Source: Ephydatia muelleri
Lineage: Eukaryota; Porifera; Demospongiae; Spongillida; Spongillidae
Direction of reading: 5' to 3'
Assembly (NCBI GenBank): GCA_013339895.1
Contig: JABACO010000012.1
Location: 8,158,367 to 8,222,366 of the forward strand
DNA: 64,000 nt
Below are positions 30,736-41,415 of this stretch, piece after piece (position 1 is the first letter of the stretch; each line of letters starts with the position of its first letter). The position numbers were made by a program, and so were the translations under genes. The notes beneath the pieces were generated by a model. It had not been told where the DNA came from, made no database searches, and saw only the letters and a list, made by a program, of their open reading frames with translations.

Positions 30736-31935
30736 CTGACCTTACCATCTAACAGTCCCTTTTCGGCCGTTTCTTCGTAGATGGGGGCTCATCTCGGTTG
30801 ACTGTACGCTTAGCCATGCACAAATGCTTGAACAGCTGTCAATCATTACTTACGGTTTAAACGCGTGGGAAATACGGTAACCGCATATGAGATTTGGGGG
30901 TGTGACCGAACAGATAAGTGTTTATTTTTAAAATAGAATTCCGGGACAATGGGGCCATCCGGGACCCTTCCGGGACAATGGTACGAAATCCGGTAGTGTC
31001 CCGGACGTTCCGGGACGGTTGGCAACTATGAGTCAGTCTGTACTCATTTCTGTCCTAATCTCGGTGCCCAGACCATTCCACCTTATGGCACAATTCAAAT
31101 GGTGATGCAGAAAGAGGGTTATCTATTCTAAGGAAAATACACACTGATCAGCGAAGCAACCTGAGTCAGTCAACCATAATAGCACTTGTGTCCATCAAAT
31201 TCAATGCAGACAGCTGTTGCTGTGATGCAGAAATCCCTCCAGAACTGCTAAAGAAGTGTAAAAAGGCTACTTCAGTGACTCTAGGAAGAATGAATGATTA
31301 GGCCTATGTGATGATATCTAAATCAATAGTTTATTAATATTTGCAGCTATGTACATGTGTCAATAGCAATAGATCTGTGTAACTAATACAGGAATGCGAC
31401 GAAAAGTGGGTGTGGTACGGTGTGTGGCTTCCGGTCCCGGAATGGACCTTTTGCCTTTGACGTCACGCATAAATTTTGGGGGGGGCAACTTTAAAAATGG
31501 TATAACTTCACCATCATATCTCCTACATGTTTTCCTTTTACCACACGTTTCATTTTGGTTGTATTTCACGATGAAGCTCTGTAAGGGATTTGTATGCAAC
31601 GAAACATTGCGGAAGTTGCTAATGAGACACGCGAAGTCGCGCTTTTCGATTTTTGGGGGGGGCAACTTCCGGTAACTTGTGAGCGCTGTGACATTTGCAC
31701 CTTAACTGGCGAAGGTACTTCATTTTGGAATACAGTCAGGCATTCATTTACCATTAATTTAGTACCTGCTGTGTTTCTTCGTGAAGTTCCTATAAGGACT
31801 TATGTTATGTCAAACACAACCAATCAATTTGTGACGTCAGAAGGCTTATTTGCCAAAAAAACTATGATGTCAGTGACTGTAGTTCGTTAACAACATGCGT
31901 ATTGAAACAACTTCGTTACCGGAGTAATACATGTA
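30736..31935. other. Intergenic 3' of dispanin copy 2
   Basis: 30940-31020 has several CCGGGAC repeats. 31470 and 31650 share a GGGGGGGCAACTT motif. Overlapping 93-101 codon frames here match nothing I know. Confidence 0.35.
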
Positions 31936-32480
31936 TTAGTCGTTAGAATAGAAAACCCTCTGCTGGAAAATGAGACCTTCCAGCGATCCTATACTGGCTG
32001 TCGCCGTGAGTCCAGTCCAAATGATAGTGCAGATGGACATCACAACACCTATCATGGAGTATCGTTGGGCGTTTGGGTAATCGTATGCTCCCTTCTTGAT
32101 CCGAGCCTATACGTGGGAAGGCAACCGCACGTGTATACGCAATGCGAAGTAGTCTATATGCTTTACTCTACCTGTGCCGCCATAACGATCGCGATCATCC
32201 CGAAGACAAGCGACAGGAGGTTAAGAAAGCCGCACACAATGGTGATAATGATGACCAAGACCAAGAAGTCCTCTGGCCCGTCATAGTTTGGGTTCTGCGG
32301 TACAGGAGGCGTAAAGACGGGAGGGGACGGGATCTATACATGGATAGTTATCAGTCAGCATGACATCAGCTGTAGCACAATACTTTGGTTTACCCGTTGG
32401 GAGGATGATTGAATGGCCCAGGGTGATGGCTGGGCCGTGGCTACGTCGTAGGTAGGAGGAGCGCTATTCGTACTGGCCAT
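31936..32480 (-). CDS. Dispanin/CD225 family two-pass membrane protein, copy 2
   Basis: Three exons on the minus strand: 32480-32394, 32333-32172 and 32106-31936; all GT-AG with phase 0, 139 codons plus stop. The N-terminal tail is short and Pro/Ser-rich (MASTNSAPPTYD). The first membrane segment is in YDGPEDFLVLVIIITIVCGF, continuing through NLLSLVFGMIAIV. The basic loop is ARIKKGAYDYP, and the second segment follows RYSMIGVVMSICTIIWTG. This is the CD225 layout of IFITM and PRRT proteins, which sit in plasma or endosomal membrane. Copy 2 lacks about 12 tail residues found in the others, and its C-terminus after the second helix (SLEGLIFQQR) differs from the YLLRK type. Introns are 60 and 65 bp. 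The exact role is unknown. Confidence 0.85.
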
Positions 32481-32503
32481 TTTCATTACGGGGCGGAAGT
32501 GTG

Positions 32504-32543
32504 TTACGTCACACAATTATTTATCGGGTCAGACCTCTGACCT
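32504..32543 (-). promoter_or_regulatory. CRE-like and DR1-like sites upstream of dispanin copy 2
   Basis: TTACGTCA at 32504-32511 is an ATF/CREB-type site. AGACCTCTGACCT at 32531-32543 is the complement of AGGTCA-G-AGGTCT, a direct repeat of nuclear-receptor half-sites spaced by one. Both lie within about 65 bases of the ATG and are kept in all four copies. Confidence 0.55.
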
Positions 32544-32964
32544 AATCGTGTGACGTAGTGCTCGGTGCAAAATAAAGTCACTTTATTACCTCATTGGACG
32601 ACCTTGGTCTGTAATTCTATTCGAAGCTCCAAAGTGACAGCACAAGGAATAAAATAATTGTGCCACAGCTCTTTCCTCTTCGGTAAACAGCATCTGCTCC
32701 CACGTAGAGCAGAACGTCATTCTGACTTCGCGAGAAGTCAATGAAGGTTTCTTATCAGCCATTTCTTCGCTTCTGTACATCTACTTACTTTGAGACAAAA
32801 ACATCGCTAATACTACTTACTTAACAAGTCACGCGCGCGAGCCATATGATTTGTACCTGGGAATGGATATCGTCTGTTGCATGCTCAGTACGCACTCAGA
32901 CCAGTTGATCAGCTAGAAATTGTTCGTGTGGTTTACGCGGAATTAGGCTTAAGTAAGCATTAGG
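32544..32964. other. Dispanin copy 2 5' flank
   Basis: Minus-strand 64-codon frame 32780-32586 matches nothing known. No other feature seen. Confidence 0.4.
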
Positions 32965-33405
32965 CTTACTGTAACCGTGGTGCAGTAAAGCTGGTAGTCT
33001 GCAGCGCTGTTCAGGACACCTGGATACAGCTGTCATCTACATATTGCAGTCAGTCTATTCGGTCAGTGCTCTGCACATATTTACGCTACTACAGTTATAA
33101 TAAGGTCAAACGACTCTATCACTTGGGTGATCGGTGTAGGCTGGCTACAGTCTATATAGATATGCCTATTAGTGCGCACTCTATACTGTTCCTCTAGCTC
33201 TACTGTGATTTACGATGTGCTAGCCATTGCTCCTCCCTCCCTTCATAAAGATCTACAAATTCCAAGTAGTATTAAGCAATTGTGTTGTGGTGAGTCATTC
33301 TACCATTTCTTCTTTTTGTTCATTAGTTTGCAAGTCTGAGGAACAAGCAAATAACAGATGGTACAACCTTCAACCTCATCCGTATATATGTGTGTATTAG
33401 TTTCA
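32965..33405 (-). mobile_element. Inverted copy of the transposon 5' region at 39225-39665
   Basis: Base-for-base inverted match to 39225-39665, starting next to CTGTAACCG and ending TGTGTATTAGTTTCATGG. It abuts dispanin copy 4 within its second exon, so this insertion or a linked rearrangement truncated that gene. Confidence 0.85.
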
Positions 33406-33692
33406 TGGTGGTAATGATGACCAAGCCCAAGAAGTCCTCTGGCCCGTCATAGTTTGGGTTCTGCGGTACAGGAGACATAAAGACGAGAGGGGCCGGAATC
33501 TACATACGTATAATGCATGACATCGATATCGGCTGTATAGCACTAGTTTAGATGATAATGATTTGGTTTTACTTGTTGGGAGGATGGTTGAGTGGGCAGA
33601 AGTGATGGTTGGGCCATGGGCGCATCGTAGGCAGGAGGAAGCTCACGAGGCTGGCTACTAGGAGTTTGCTTGACGTCGCTCGTACTGGCCAT
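33401..33692 (-). pseudogene. Dispanin/CD225 copy 4, truncated in exon 2
   Basis: Exon 1 (33692-33573, 40 codons, MASTSDVKQTPSSQPREL) and the start of exon 2 (33499 to about 33401) are intact and closest to copy 1 at 51.35 kb. The match ends at the ATTACCACC codons in the first membrane segment, where transposon sequence begins. The rest of exon 2 and exon 3 are not found beyond the element, so the gene is broken. Confidence 0.85.
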
Positions 33693-33714
33693 TCTTCGTT
33701 GACGGAGAAGTGTG

Positions 33715-33794
33715 TTACGTCACACATTATTGGGTCAGGGGCCGACGGAGACGTGTGTTACGTCACACATTATTGGGTCAGGGGTCAGAGGTCA
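33715..33794 (-). promoter_or_regulatory. Duplicated CRE-like sites and DR1-like site upstream of dispanin copy 4
   Basis: TGTGTTACGTCACACATTAT appears twice (33711 and 33754), giving two TTACGTCA sites. GGGTCAGAGGTCA, a perfect DR1-type arrangement, is at 33782-33794. The same elements precede copies 1-3. Confidence 0.55.
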
Positions 33795-33809
33795 CTAGGT
33801 ACTCTATTA

Positions 33810-34030
33810 GAACGATACCATAAATAGTTTTAATCCCCACCTCCATTAACGATGCTACGTGTTGAGCAAGCCGTATCACCAGCCTCATTTGAAGTCAGAT
33901 CCCTGTCAGAAACGTACGATGCATAGTTCTTGCATTCACTACACCATCGTAATTCAGAACATCCCATATGCCGCAAAACGTATTCTTTAGACGCGCAGCC
34001 CGCCAGTATTATCTGAGATATAAGAGGGAT
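33810..34030 (-). other. Conserved block upstream of dispanin copy 4 (possible exon of a neighbouring gene)
   Basis: Inverted match to 51083-51285 with very few changes. Both copies keep the same Cys-rich frame (RHMGCSELRWCSECKNYASY, ending SIVNGGGD then stop) with one substitution (G/D). It may be the 3' end of an upstream gene carried along by the segmental duplication, or just conserved flank. Confidence 0.4.
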
Positions 34031-34049
34031 TGGAAACGGCCAGCCCAAT

Positions 34050-35117
34050 CAACACCGATTAACCCGGACGATGCTACATGGTACACATGGGTTCGAATTC
34101 CCTCTCGGTACAATTTTTTTCATTCTTCTACACGTAGAATGAAGTAGTTGACTAACTAAATAGAAAATTCATCACTAAATCATCTTTCTTAAAGTGTATG
34201 CACAACTGTAGTTCCTTTTTCATTGCCTTTGGATTTTAGGTTCACCATGGTTTTCTTGCTGGCAACAGAACTTTGTAATGTTCCATCAATGCACAACACA
34301 ACGAAAGTCCACGAAAGCTTCACTAGTCCCGGGGCACGGATTACGAGCACTAGTTCTGATTTTGCTTTCTTCCGCTCTTTTGTAATTTTTTCCCAAGTAC
34401 ATTAACAACTTTTCTATCGAAAAAGTGATCTGTAGGATGTATAGGATTGGTGGTGCAAAAGGCAAGGAACAAGTTACAGGATTGTTACAGTGGGATTTAA
34501 TTGGATTCAAATTTATTCATCTTTGACGACAGTATATTTTATATTCGTGTTTTATGTGCTTTATTGAAGTCAACTTTTTGCGGGGTGGCCGATTCTCATT
34601 TGAATGGACGTATGATTTGTAAAATAGCATAAAAGAAAAGTAACTGGATGTATTTAGCCCGTGAGCAGGGTTATAATCTCTGACTATATTGGGGAAGCCG
34701 GAAACCTTCCTATAGAGGGTTAACCGATGTGTTGATACCTCAGGTTTGTGACATACACTGACCTTTGTTTCGAATCAGGATTGGTTCCGTGAGCGTGGTT
34801 TCGTTGGAGCGTTTTAAAAATATAACGAAGCGTTACCTTTACTCGCACTATATCAAAATACACAATAGATAGTGACTCATAGTATATACAATGTACGCTT
34901 CGTTGCACAGTGCCATTTTAGTGGAGTGACAATTCGGCAATTCAAATCCGCCATTTTATTGGTTCCCTCCTTCACTTCATCACGTGTAACTCACGATAGG
35001 AACATCGTACGAAGACCAAATAAGCATCAGATTGAAGTATTTACTTCCAAACGTGCCTTTTTATTAATAATAACATGTGCAAACATCAGCCGATGAAGAT
35101 AAGTAACGGAAATGTAA
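34050..35117. other. Intergenic, nothing recognised
   Basis: A tRNA-like GGGTTCGAATTCCC is at 34089-34102 but no full tRNA fold surrounds it. Short frames on both strands have no family signature. Confidence 0.4.
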
Positions 35118-35213
35118 TCTCGTACCTAGACCCACCATGACGTAAGTGTTTATCGCTTCCTGTCGTAGTGTAAGCGATAAACACTTACGTCATGGTGGGT
35201 CTGGGTACGAGAC
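35118..35213. repeat. 96-bp hairpin with about 42-bp arms
   Basis: The left arm TCTCGTACCTAGACCCACCA continues ATGACGTAAGTGTTTATCGC; the right arm is its inverted complement with one T/G difference, separated by about 13 bases. It could be a miniature foldback transposon or transcribe a long stem-loop. Confidence 0.85.
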
Positions 35214-35896
35214 TAACGGAAATGCCCGTAACTTTGTGGTCCAAAAATATTTTGATCAACTTAGAATAACTTATTGACACTTACTATGCACGTAGGAAGC
35301 AAAAGAATGCTAGAAAACGTTGTTTCCAGTCGAAGAATCGATTCCTCTCGTAAAGTAAAGCAGGTGCAAATTCATCAATGGTGGCCTAGCGTGCAATATG
35401 ACGTCACCACGCATTCATTAACGGTTGCGTGACGTCCCATGCGTACATCGTTTTTAATAGCATCAGTCATTAAAATGTATTTATGGCTACCACAACTGGT
35501 ACTATGTAACCAGTGGAGCAGCAACTATTTTACCACACTGTACAGCTTCTAGATTTGGTGCGTGTATTCTTAGTTGTGTCGACCTTTTCTGTTCTCTTTG
35601 TGTTGTTATATTTTAGAAACTTAGTATGGCATCATTTAGTGTGAACATGCATTGGTTGTGAAAATTTTTTGCTTCAAATATTGCAAGTGTGTCAGACCAC
35701 ATTGTATGTTGGCATACTAGTCTGCAGACAGGTGACGTAATGTTGCCGTTGCTGCACTTGACTCAATTGCTGGTCAATTCCTAATGAACGGACACTCCTT
35801 GAGAATGGTATTTGGATCCAATCTGTGCTCTTAACTTCTTTTGATATGTGATGTCAACTCAGTGCAGACCTACATCTGTGCAGCTTGTGAGCATGT
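35214..35896. other. Intergenic, nothing recognised
   Basis: No exon or repeat unit seen. Confidence 0.35.
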
Positions 35897-36110
35897 GTGT
35901 GTGTGTGTGTGTATGTGTGTGTATGTGTGTGTGTATGTGTGCGTGTGTGTGTGTATGTGCATGTGTGTATGTGTGTGCGTGTGTGTGTGTGGCGTATGTG
36001 TGTGCATGCGTGTATATATGTGTGTGCATGTGTGTATGTGTGTGTTCGTGTAATGGCGTAATATATGTGTGTGCATGTGTGTATGTGTGTGTTCGTGTAA
36101 TGGCGTACAC
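35897..36110. repeat. (GT)n-rich microsatellite with an internal 48-bp duplication
   Basis: GTGTGTATGTGT variants; the last segment, ATATGTGTGTGCATGTGTGT through TAATGGCGTA, occurs twice (about 36014 and 36062). Confidence 0.9.
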
Positions 36111-36325
36111 CATTTTTATGGCAATGGTTTCATGTCAGTTTCATGATGTCGAGTCCCGAATTGAAAGGGGTACATGTGCAGACGTGTGCATGCATGCATT
36201 TGTGTGTGCAAGTGTGTTGCGTGTGCAGTGTATTGTGTGTGCATAAGTGTTGTACATGTGTGTGTGTTTACATGTGCACATTTAGTACAACAAAGTAGGC
36301 ATTTTGCTTTCAGTCATATACATGA

Positions 36326-36573
36326 CACGAGGTGTTAGGGAGTGCTCCTGCTATGACACCAGGTGTTAGGAAGTGCTCCTGCTATGACACCAGGTGTTAG
36401 GGAGTGCTCCTGCTATGACACCAGGTGTTAGGGAGTGCTCCTGCTATGACACCAGGTGTTAGGGAGTGCTCCTGCTATGACACCAGGTGTTAGGGAGTGC
36501 TCCTGCTATGACACCAGGTGTTAGGGAGTGCTCCTGCTATGACACCAGGTGTTAGGGAGTGCTCCTGCTATAT
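36326..36573. repeat. 31-bp minisatellite, 8 copies
   Basis: Unit GACACCAGGTGTTAGGGAGT + GCTCCTGCTAT, nearly identical copies. The part ACACCAGGTGT is a palindrome. Confidence 0.95.
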
Positions 36574-36875
36574 CAGAACTGGTTACCTAATACTTTTGCA
36601 ATTGATCAGTTTATTATCTTGCATGTTGTCACCGTGCACTGTGCTGTAGAGACACATGCATTGTTACTGAGGTAAGAATCGCGAGCACATTGCATTGCAA
36701 TTGCGTCATGAATGTTTTGGTGGACAACAGCGATTAAGCAAACACAATCCATAATTGACCAACGTTTACTTATTTACAATCCAACTGCTACGCCGCTGTA
36801 AAAATTTCTCCTGCATGTTCCGCGGTGTTACTTTCCACTGTTCCCTGTATATGAAACAACTTCGTTACCGGAATA

Positions 36876-37454
36876 TTAGTCGTTATAATAGACATTCCTC
36901 AGCAGGTAAAGGACACCTGTCGCCGATCCTACAGTGACGGTCGCTATGACTCCAGTGCAAATGATAATGCACATGGACATCACAACACCTATCATGGAGT
37001 ATCGTTGGGCCCTTGGGTAATCGTATGCTCCCTTCTTGATCCGAGCCTATACGTGGGAAGGCAACCGCACGTGTATACGCAATGCGAAGTAGTCTATATG
37101 CTTTACTCTACCTGTGCCGCCATAACGATCGCAATCATCCCGAAGACAAGCGACAGGAGGTTAAGAAAGGCGCACACGATGGTGATAATGATGACCAAGA
37201 CCAAGAAGTCCTCTGGCCCGTCATAGTTTGTGTTCAGCGGTACGACGTCAGAGACCGGGACCTATACATATACGGATAATTTATATCAGTCATATATCGG
37301 CTGCATAGCAAAGAGATGACAATAATTAGTTTACTTGTTGGGAGAATGGATGAATGGGCAAAAATGATGGTTGGGCCATGGCCGCATCGTAGGCAGGAGG
37401 AAGCTCACGAGGCTGGGTACTAGGAGGTCGCTCGACGTCGCTCGTACTGGCCAT
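36876..37454 (-). CDS. Dispanin/CD225 family two-pass membrane protein, copy 3
   Basis: Exons 37454-37335, 37261-37112 and 37046-36876, GT-AG and phase 0, 146 codons plus stop. The tail MASTSDVERPPSTQPRELPP is Pro-rich with a PPAY motif (a possible WW-domain ligand, also in copies 1 and 4). The first membrane segment follows YDGPEDFLVLVIIITIVCAF, the basic loop is ARIKKGAYDYP, and the second segment follows RYSMIGVVMSMCIIICTG and ends YLLRN. Exon 2 is 12 bases shorter than in copies 1 and 2, at its start. Introns are 73 and 65 bp. The frame is intact, so it is probably functional. Confidence 0.87.
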
Positions 37455-37482
37455 TTTCATTAACGGTTACGACAGTTTATCG

Positions 37483-37519
37483 GGGTCAGAGGTCAAACGT
37501 CATCCGCTGCTGTGACGTA
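37483..37519 (-). promoter_or_regulatory. DR1-like and CRE-like sites upstream of dispanin copy 3
   Basis: GGGTCAGAGGTCA at 37483-37495 and TGACGTAA at 37512-37519, with ACGTCA at 37498-37503. Order relative to the ATG is reversed compared with copies 1, 2 and 4. Confidence 0.55.
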
Positions 37520-38055
37520 ATGGGTCTGACGTACATAATGGCAGCTTGAAGAGGAGCGCTATACGGGTCAGTGACGTCCGGGAAGGGTCGATACGCCCAC
37601 AGATGGTGATGCCTACATTCCACAGTCGGGGCGAGTCACGGTACCCATCGAGAATTGACCAAATAACTGCGGAATAGCGGGTTTAATACATGCAGCGCTC
37701 ATTATTTAATATCATCCGCTCCGTTCACGCAGCGCTTGGGTCAATGTCACAACACGTGTAAAACTCTATACATGTATTAATTAGCTACATGATGGCCACG
37801 TAACTATAATTATCTGTGTCACAATTCAGTCATACTATTGCAGTGTCGTGCTGAATACCATTGTACTTGTATCCAATATAGACCTATAGTCATAAACATG
37901 TTTGAAAATGTATTGGGGACTTAAGTGAGCCATAACATGGCATGTATTGTTGCAGCAATCCATATACTTTAAATTTGTATTAACTGGCCTGGCAAAATGG
38001 AGGAGTGAAATTGGTATTTTAAACTTGATAAACTACACTGATGTGGGTTGCTTCT
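37520..38055. other. Dispanin copy 3 5' flank
   Basis: 37560-37730 is shared with 30400-30600 (GTCACGGTACCCATC and TTATTTAATATCATC), an older duplicate of this promoter region. The remainder has nothing I recognise. Confidence 0.5.
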
Positions 38056-38235
38056 GGGAGTACCGGTGTCAGAGGCATTACGGTCCGGGGCAATTTTCGG
38101 TCCCCCCCTCCCCCCCGAACCCAACTCCCTAGGGATTACGGTCCCCCGGACCGAGTTCCCTGGTTGACCAAAACCAATTAACCGGACTCAATTCGAAATA
38201 CGGCCCCCTCCTTCCCGGACCGAATTCCCTATCTG
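38056..38235. mobile_element. Solo terminal repeat of the long-TIR element found at 46461-50041
   Basis: Begins TACCGGTGTCAGAGGC, then CAATTTTCGGTCC, AACCCAACTCCCTAGGG, ACCGAGTTCCCTGG and AACCAATTAACCGGACTC in the same order as the complement of 49850-50041. It is more diverged, so it is a separate, older insertion. Confidence 0.8.
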
Positions 38236-39224
38236 CACTTTTGGTCTGTTTTCCCCGGTTGTTCTTTCGAGGGGACAGTGGCACTGCTCTCTTGGTCTCT
38301 GACGTGGACTAAAGGCTGTGTTTACGATCAACGTTGTTTTATAGTCATTACATGGATCTGCATGTAGAGCGTGTTCCTTCACACGGCGTGCACCTATAGC
38401 TAGCCTTAATTGGTCATGCACATTATCATATCTTTTCATTTAATTCTTAGATCTATGTTGCAGGATGATATACTTACTTGCAGGCGGATAGTAAATTGTT
38501 CAAATTCGAGGGTTTCACTTGAGTTTCGAATGTTTCAGTTACACACCTATAATGTTTTATGTACTGATAAATTTGACACCTGTTTGAAGGCGTGTGAATG
38601 TACGAGACAATGAAATGTTACCCAACTGTATTATATACCATTATCACTCATTGCTACAAAAAAAAAAAAAAAAAAAAAAACATCAATAAACAATAACAGC
38701 TAAAACGGCACAATCAAAGAGAAACAAAATGAATCATATTTTAATACACATGCACTATCGTATTGCAATTAACAGCATACGCACAGAAACAACGCCCAAA
38801 GCATGAGTTCCATTGATTGAAGGAACAGGAATGCAAAGTGTGTCTTCTGCTTCCCGGTTGAAGCACAAAGACAGTGACCAAGTTCTATGAAGGACTGATG
38901 TTGTCTCAATGACAATAGGGACAAAAAAATGAATGAATGAATTAATGAATTAATTAATTAATGAAGAAAATTTTAAAAAGCAAAATATGACTAGGTACAA
39001 CAAGATTGGACAATTTCTGGACAAATCCATCCCTACTGACCTGTAAAAATAAATATTGCCTCATCTGACATAGCTGGTCTGCTTGGCTTCTATAACGGGA
39101 GATATGTGACAGGTTCTTGACTTGTAACATCAGAAGCACTGACAGTTTTATACAATTAGCCGGATGCAGCACTGTGATTACATGCATGTCACATGTAAAA
39201 CCATTACTGCATGTATATCAGAGG
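38236..39224. other. Intergenic, nothing recognised
   Basis: Contains a poly-A run of about 22-24 bases near 38658 and short AATT-type repeats near 38930-38960. Confidence 0.4.
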
Positions 39225-40270
39225 TGAAACTAATACACACGTATATATATACGGATGAGGTTGAAGGTTGTACCATCTGTTATTTGCTTGTTCCTCAGAC
39301 TTGCAAACAAATGAACAAAAAGAAGAAATGGTAGAATGACTCACCACAACACAATTGCTTAATACTACTTGGAATTTGTAGATCTTTATGAAGGGAGGGA
39401 GGAGCAATGGCTAGCACAGCGTAAATCACAGTAGAGCTAGAGGAACAGTATGGAGTGCGCACGAATAGGCAGATCTATGTAGACTGTAGCCAGCCGACAC
39501 CGATCACCCAAGTGATAGAGTCGTTTGACCTTATTATAACTGTAGCGTAAATATGTGCAGAGCACTGACCGAATAGACTGACTGCAATATGTAGATGACA
39601 GCTGTATCCAGGTGTCCTGAACAGCGCTGCACACTGCATGGACTTCCAGCTTTACTGCATGCACTGCGGTTACAGTATACTTGAGGCGAGCAGTACGTAT
39701 GGTTCACAGAGACGACCCAATAGTCGACCGTAAGTTAGCATATCACTATCAGGTAACGATGCATATACATGCACATGCACGGCTAATAGTGCAATACTGG
39801 AGGCAGCAGAAGACAATCCTGGTAATACTCGGCTAATGCACCACGTGGTTGTTGGGTTAGTGTGTATGCTGGTGGCGCAGTAGCAGTAAACTAATGGCAT
39901 CGCTATACCTTCAGGCTAACATGGCTCAAGAAAAGGCTCGCTGCGCTGGGACATAAACGGCGCAACGTTGTGGAAACACGCCTTACACTTGTACATCAGG
40001 CCATTAAGGTCAGTACTTTTTGCCGGGCTATGCAAATACAGAGTGGCGTGACGTCTCCACGTGGGGGGCATAGAATGAACTTCAAACGTCCAACTGCTGC
40101 CTCGGATACCGGGCAATGTGGAGATTGCTACAATTGAAGTACCGGTACACCATTAAAAGGTAGCCTCATCTTTGGGTGAGGTACACGTGATCCTCCTTGA
40201 CATACATCACTCATCTAGATCCACTGTGATGATGCTACTGGCAGTAATGGATCCTATTGCTTCAATTCAC
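39225..40270 (+). mobile_element. Truncated transposon with an rve/integrase-like transposase start
   Basis: The left half (39225-39665) is inverted relative to 32965-33405; the right half (39680-40270) is inverted relative to 41645-42240. The plus strand encodes LKKRLAALGHKRRNVVETRL up to a donor-like AAG|GTCAGT near 40010. That is the N-terminal region of an integrase-like transposase whose core motif is seen in the minus-strand copy. It breaks off at about 40270. Confidence 0.65.
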
Positions 40271-40938
40271 GACTACGTGACTATCGGAGTATGCACAGAT
40301 CCAGTTGAGGACGATTGTCGGTGACGCGGGGACCTCTCGTTGCTGGCTGATGCAGACGAATGAGTCTGAGACGATGATCGTTCGACCCGCGCAGAGCCCG
40401 CAAGTGACTTTTTGAGGGCTGCACGCAATTGGTCCTGGAACACAGTATCATTAACTAGAGAATCCTCCTTCGACATCTTGCATGCAGTGCAGATTATTAT
40501 AAAATCATTTTTAGATTACAATTACAATCTCATACTAGTATACATATTTTACACAACTGTTAAATCATGTTGTTAAATGTCTCCACCCAGCGCATCATAT
40601 GTTACAGAGAACCAGGTGTGTTGTTCCTCCTAGCCATTTGCCTCATCATAATGATAACGAGAGTGTGAAGGACACAGCATATGATAGTTGCCATGAAAAG
40701 TTTATTTCTTTTTGTCCGGCGGGATGCTCCAGATGAAGTGTTCGATTTGCTGCGCCCAAGAGGACACGAACCACTGCTTAAGAGTGACATATCAACACAA
40801 TAAATTAAGGACCTCCACAGTTGAGGACGGATTTTGGTTTTACCATCCAAGCACACAAAATACACCAGTTCAAATGCTCATACCACACAAACACTGCAAT
40901 ACAGCCACACAAATACAGTCAACAACACACAGATGCGA

Positions 40939-40996
<58 letters not shown>

Positions 40997-41415
40997 CTGT
41001 ACAGTCAAAAGGTGTGACCACAAAAGACAATCAAACACCTAGGTGGGGGAAGGGTTAGTTGTTTTAGCACTGCGCAAAGCAGCACACAAACACACAGCAC
41101 ATATACACACACAGCACATATCACCCAAAAACACAGCACATATGACACACAAAACACAGCATATAACACACAGAAATACACAGCACATGTCACACAGAAA
41201 CCACACAGTACATATAAAATACAAAACACAAACACTGAATACTCAAACATATCCTGCATAGATGCTACCAAGGCATGTTACATACCTATTTTACTACTGC
41301 GAACTTGACCACAACATCAGGGTCATTGTTAGTGGCAGTCAGCTCCAACCAAATGATCTTCCGTGAAAATCTGGAGGAACACTGTGAAAATTATGAAACA
41401 AGATACAGAGACTAC
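40271..41415. other. Spacer between the inverted transposon copies
   Basis: Minus-strand frames 40476-40273 (67 codons, Ser-rich) and 40865-40602 (87 codons, one hydrophobic segment) are unrecognised. A pure (CA)n run is at 40938-40993 and a CACA/CATAT-rich stretch at 41080-41230. Confidence 0.4.
40938..40993. repeat. (CA)n microsatellite
   Basis: About 28 CA units. Confidence 0.95.

Noticed and set aside
31394..31890. Overlapping frames of 93-101 codons on both strands near a GGGGGGGCAACTT repeat
   Set aside because: Both strands are open by chance around G/C runs; nothing resembles a known domain.
34060..34110. tRNA-like T-arm sequence GGGTTCGAATTCCC
   Set aside because: The loop would have eight bases, and no acceptor, D or anticodon stem can be drawn upstream.
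35841..36246. Cys/Val-rich frame of 132 codons
   Set aside because: It is a translation of the GT microsatellite.
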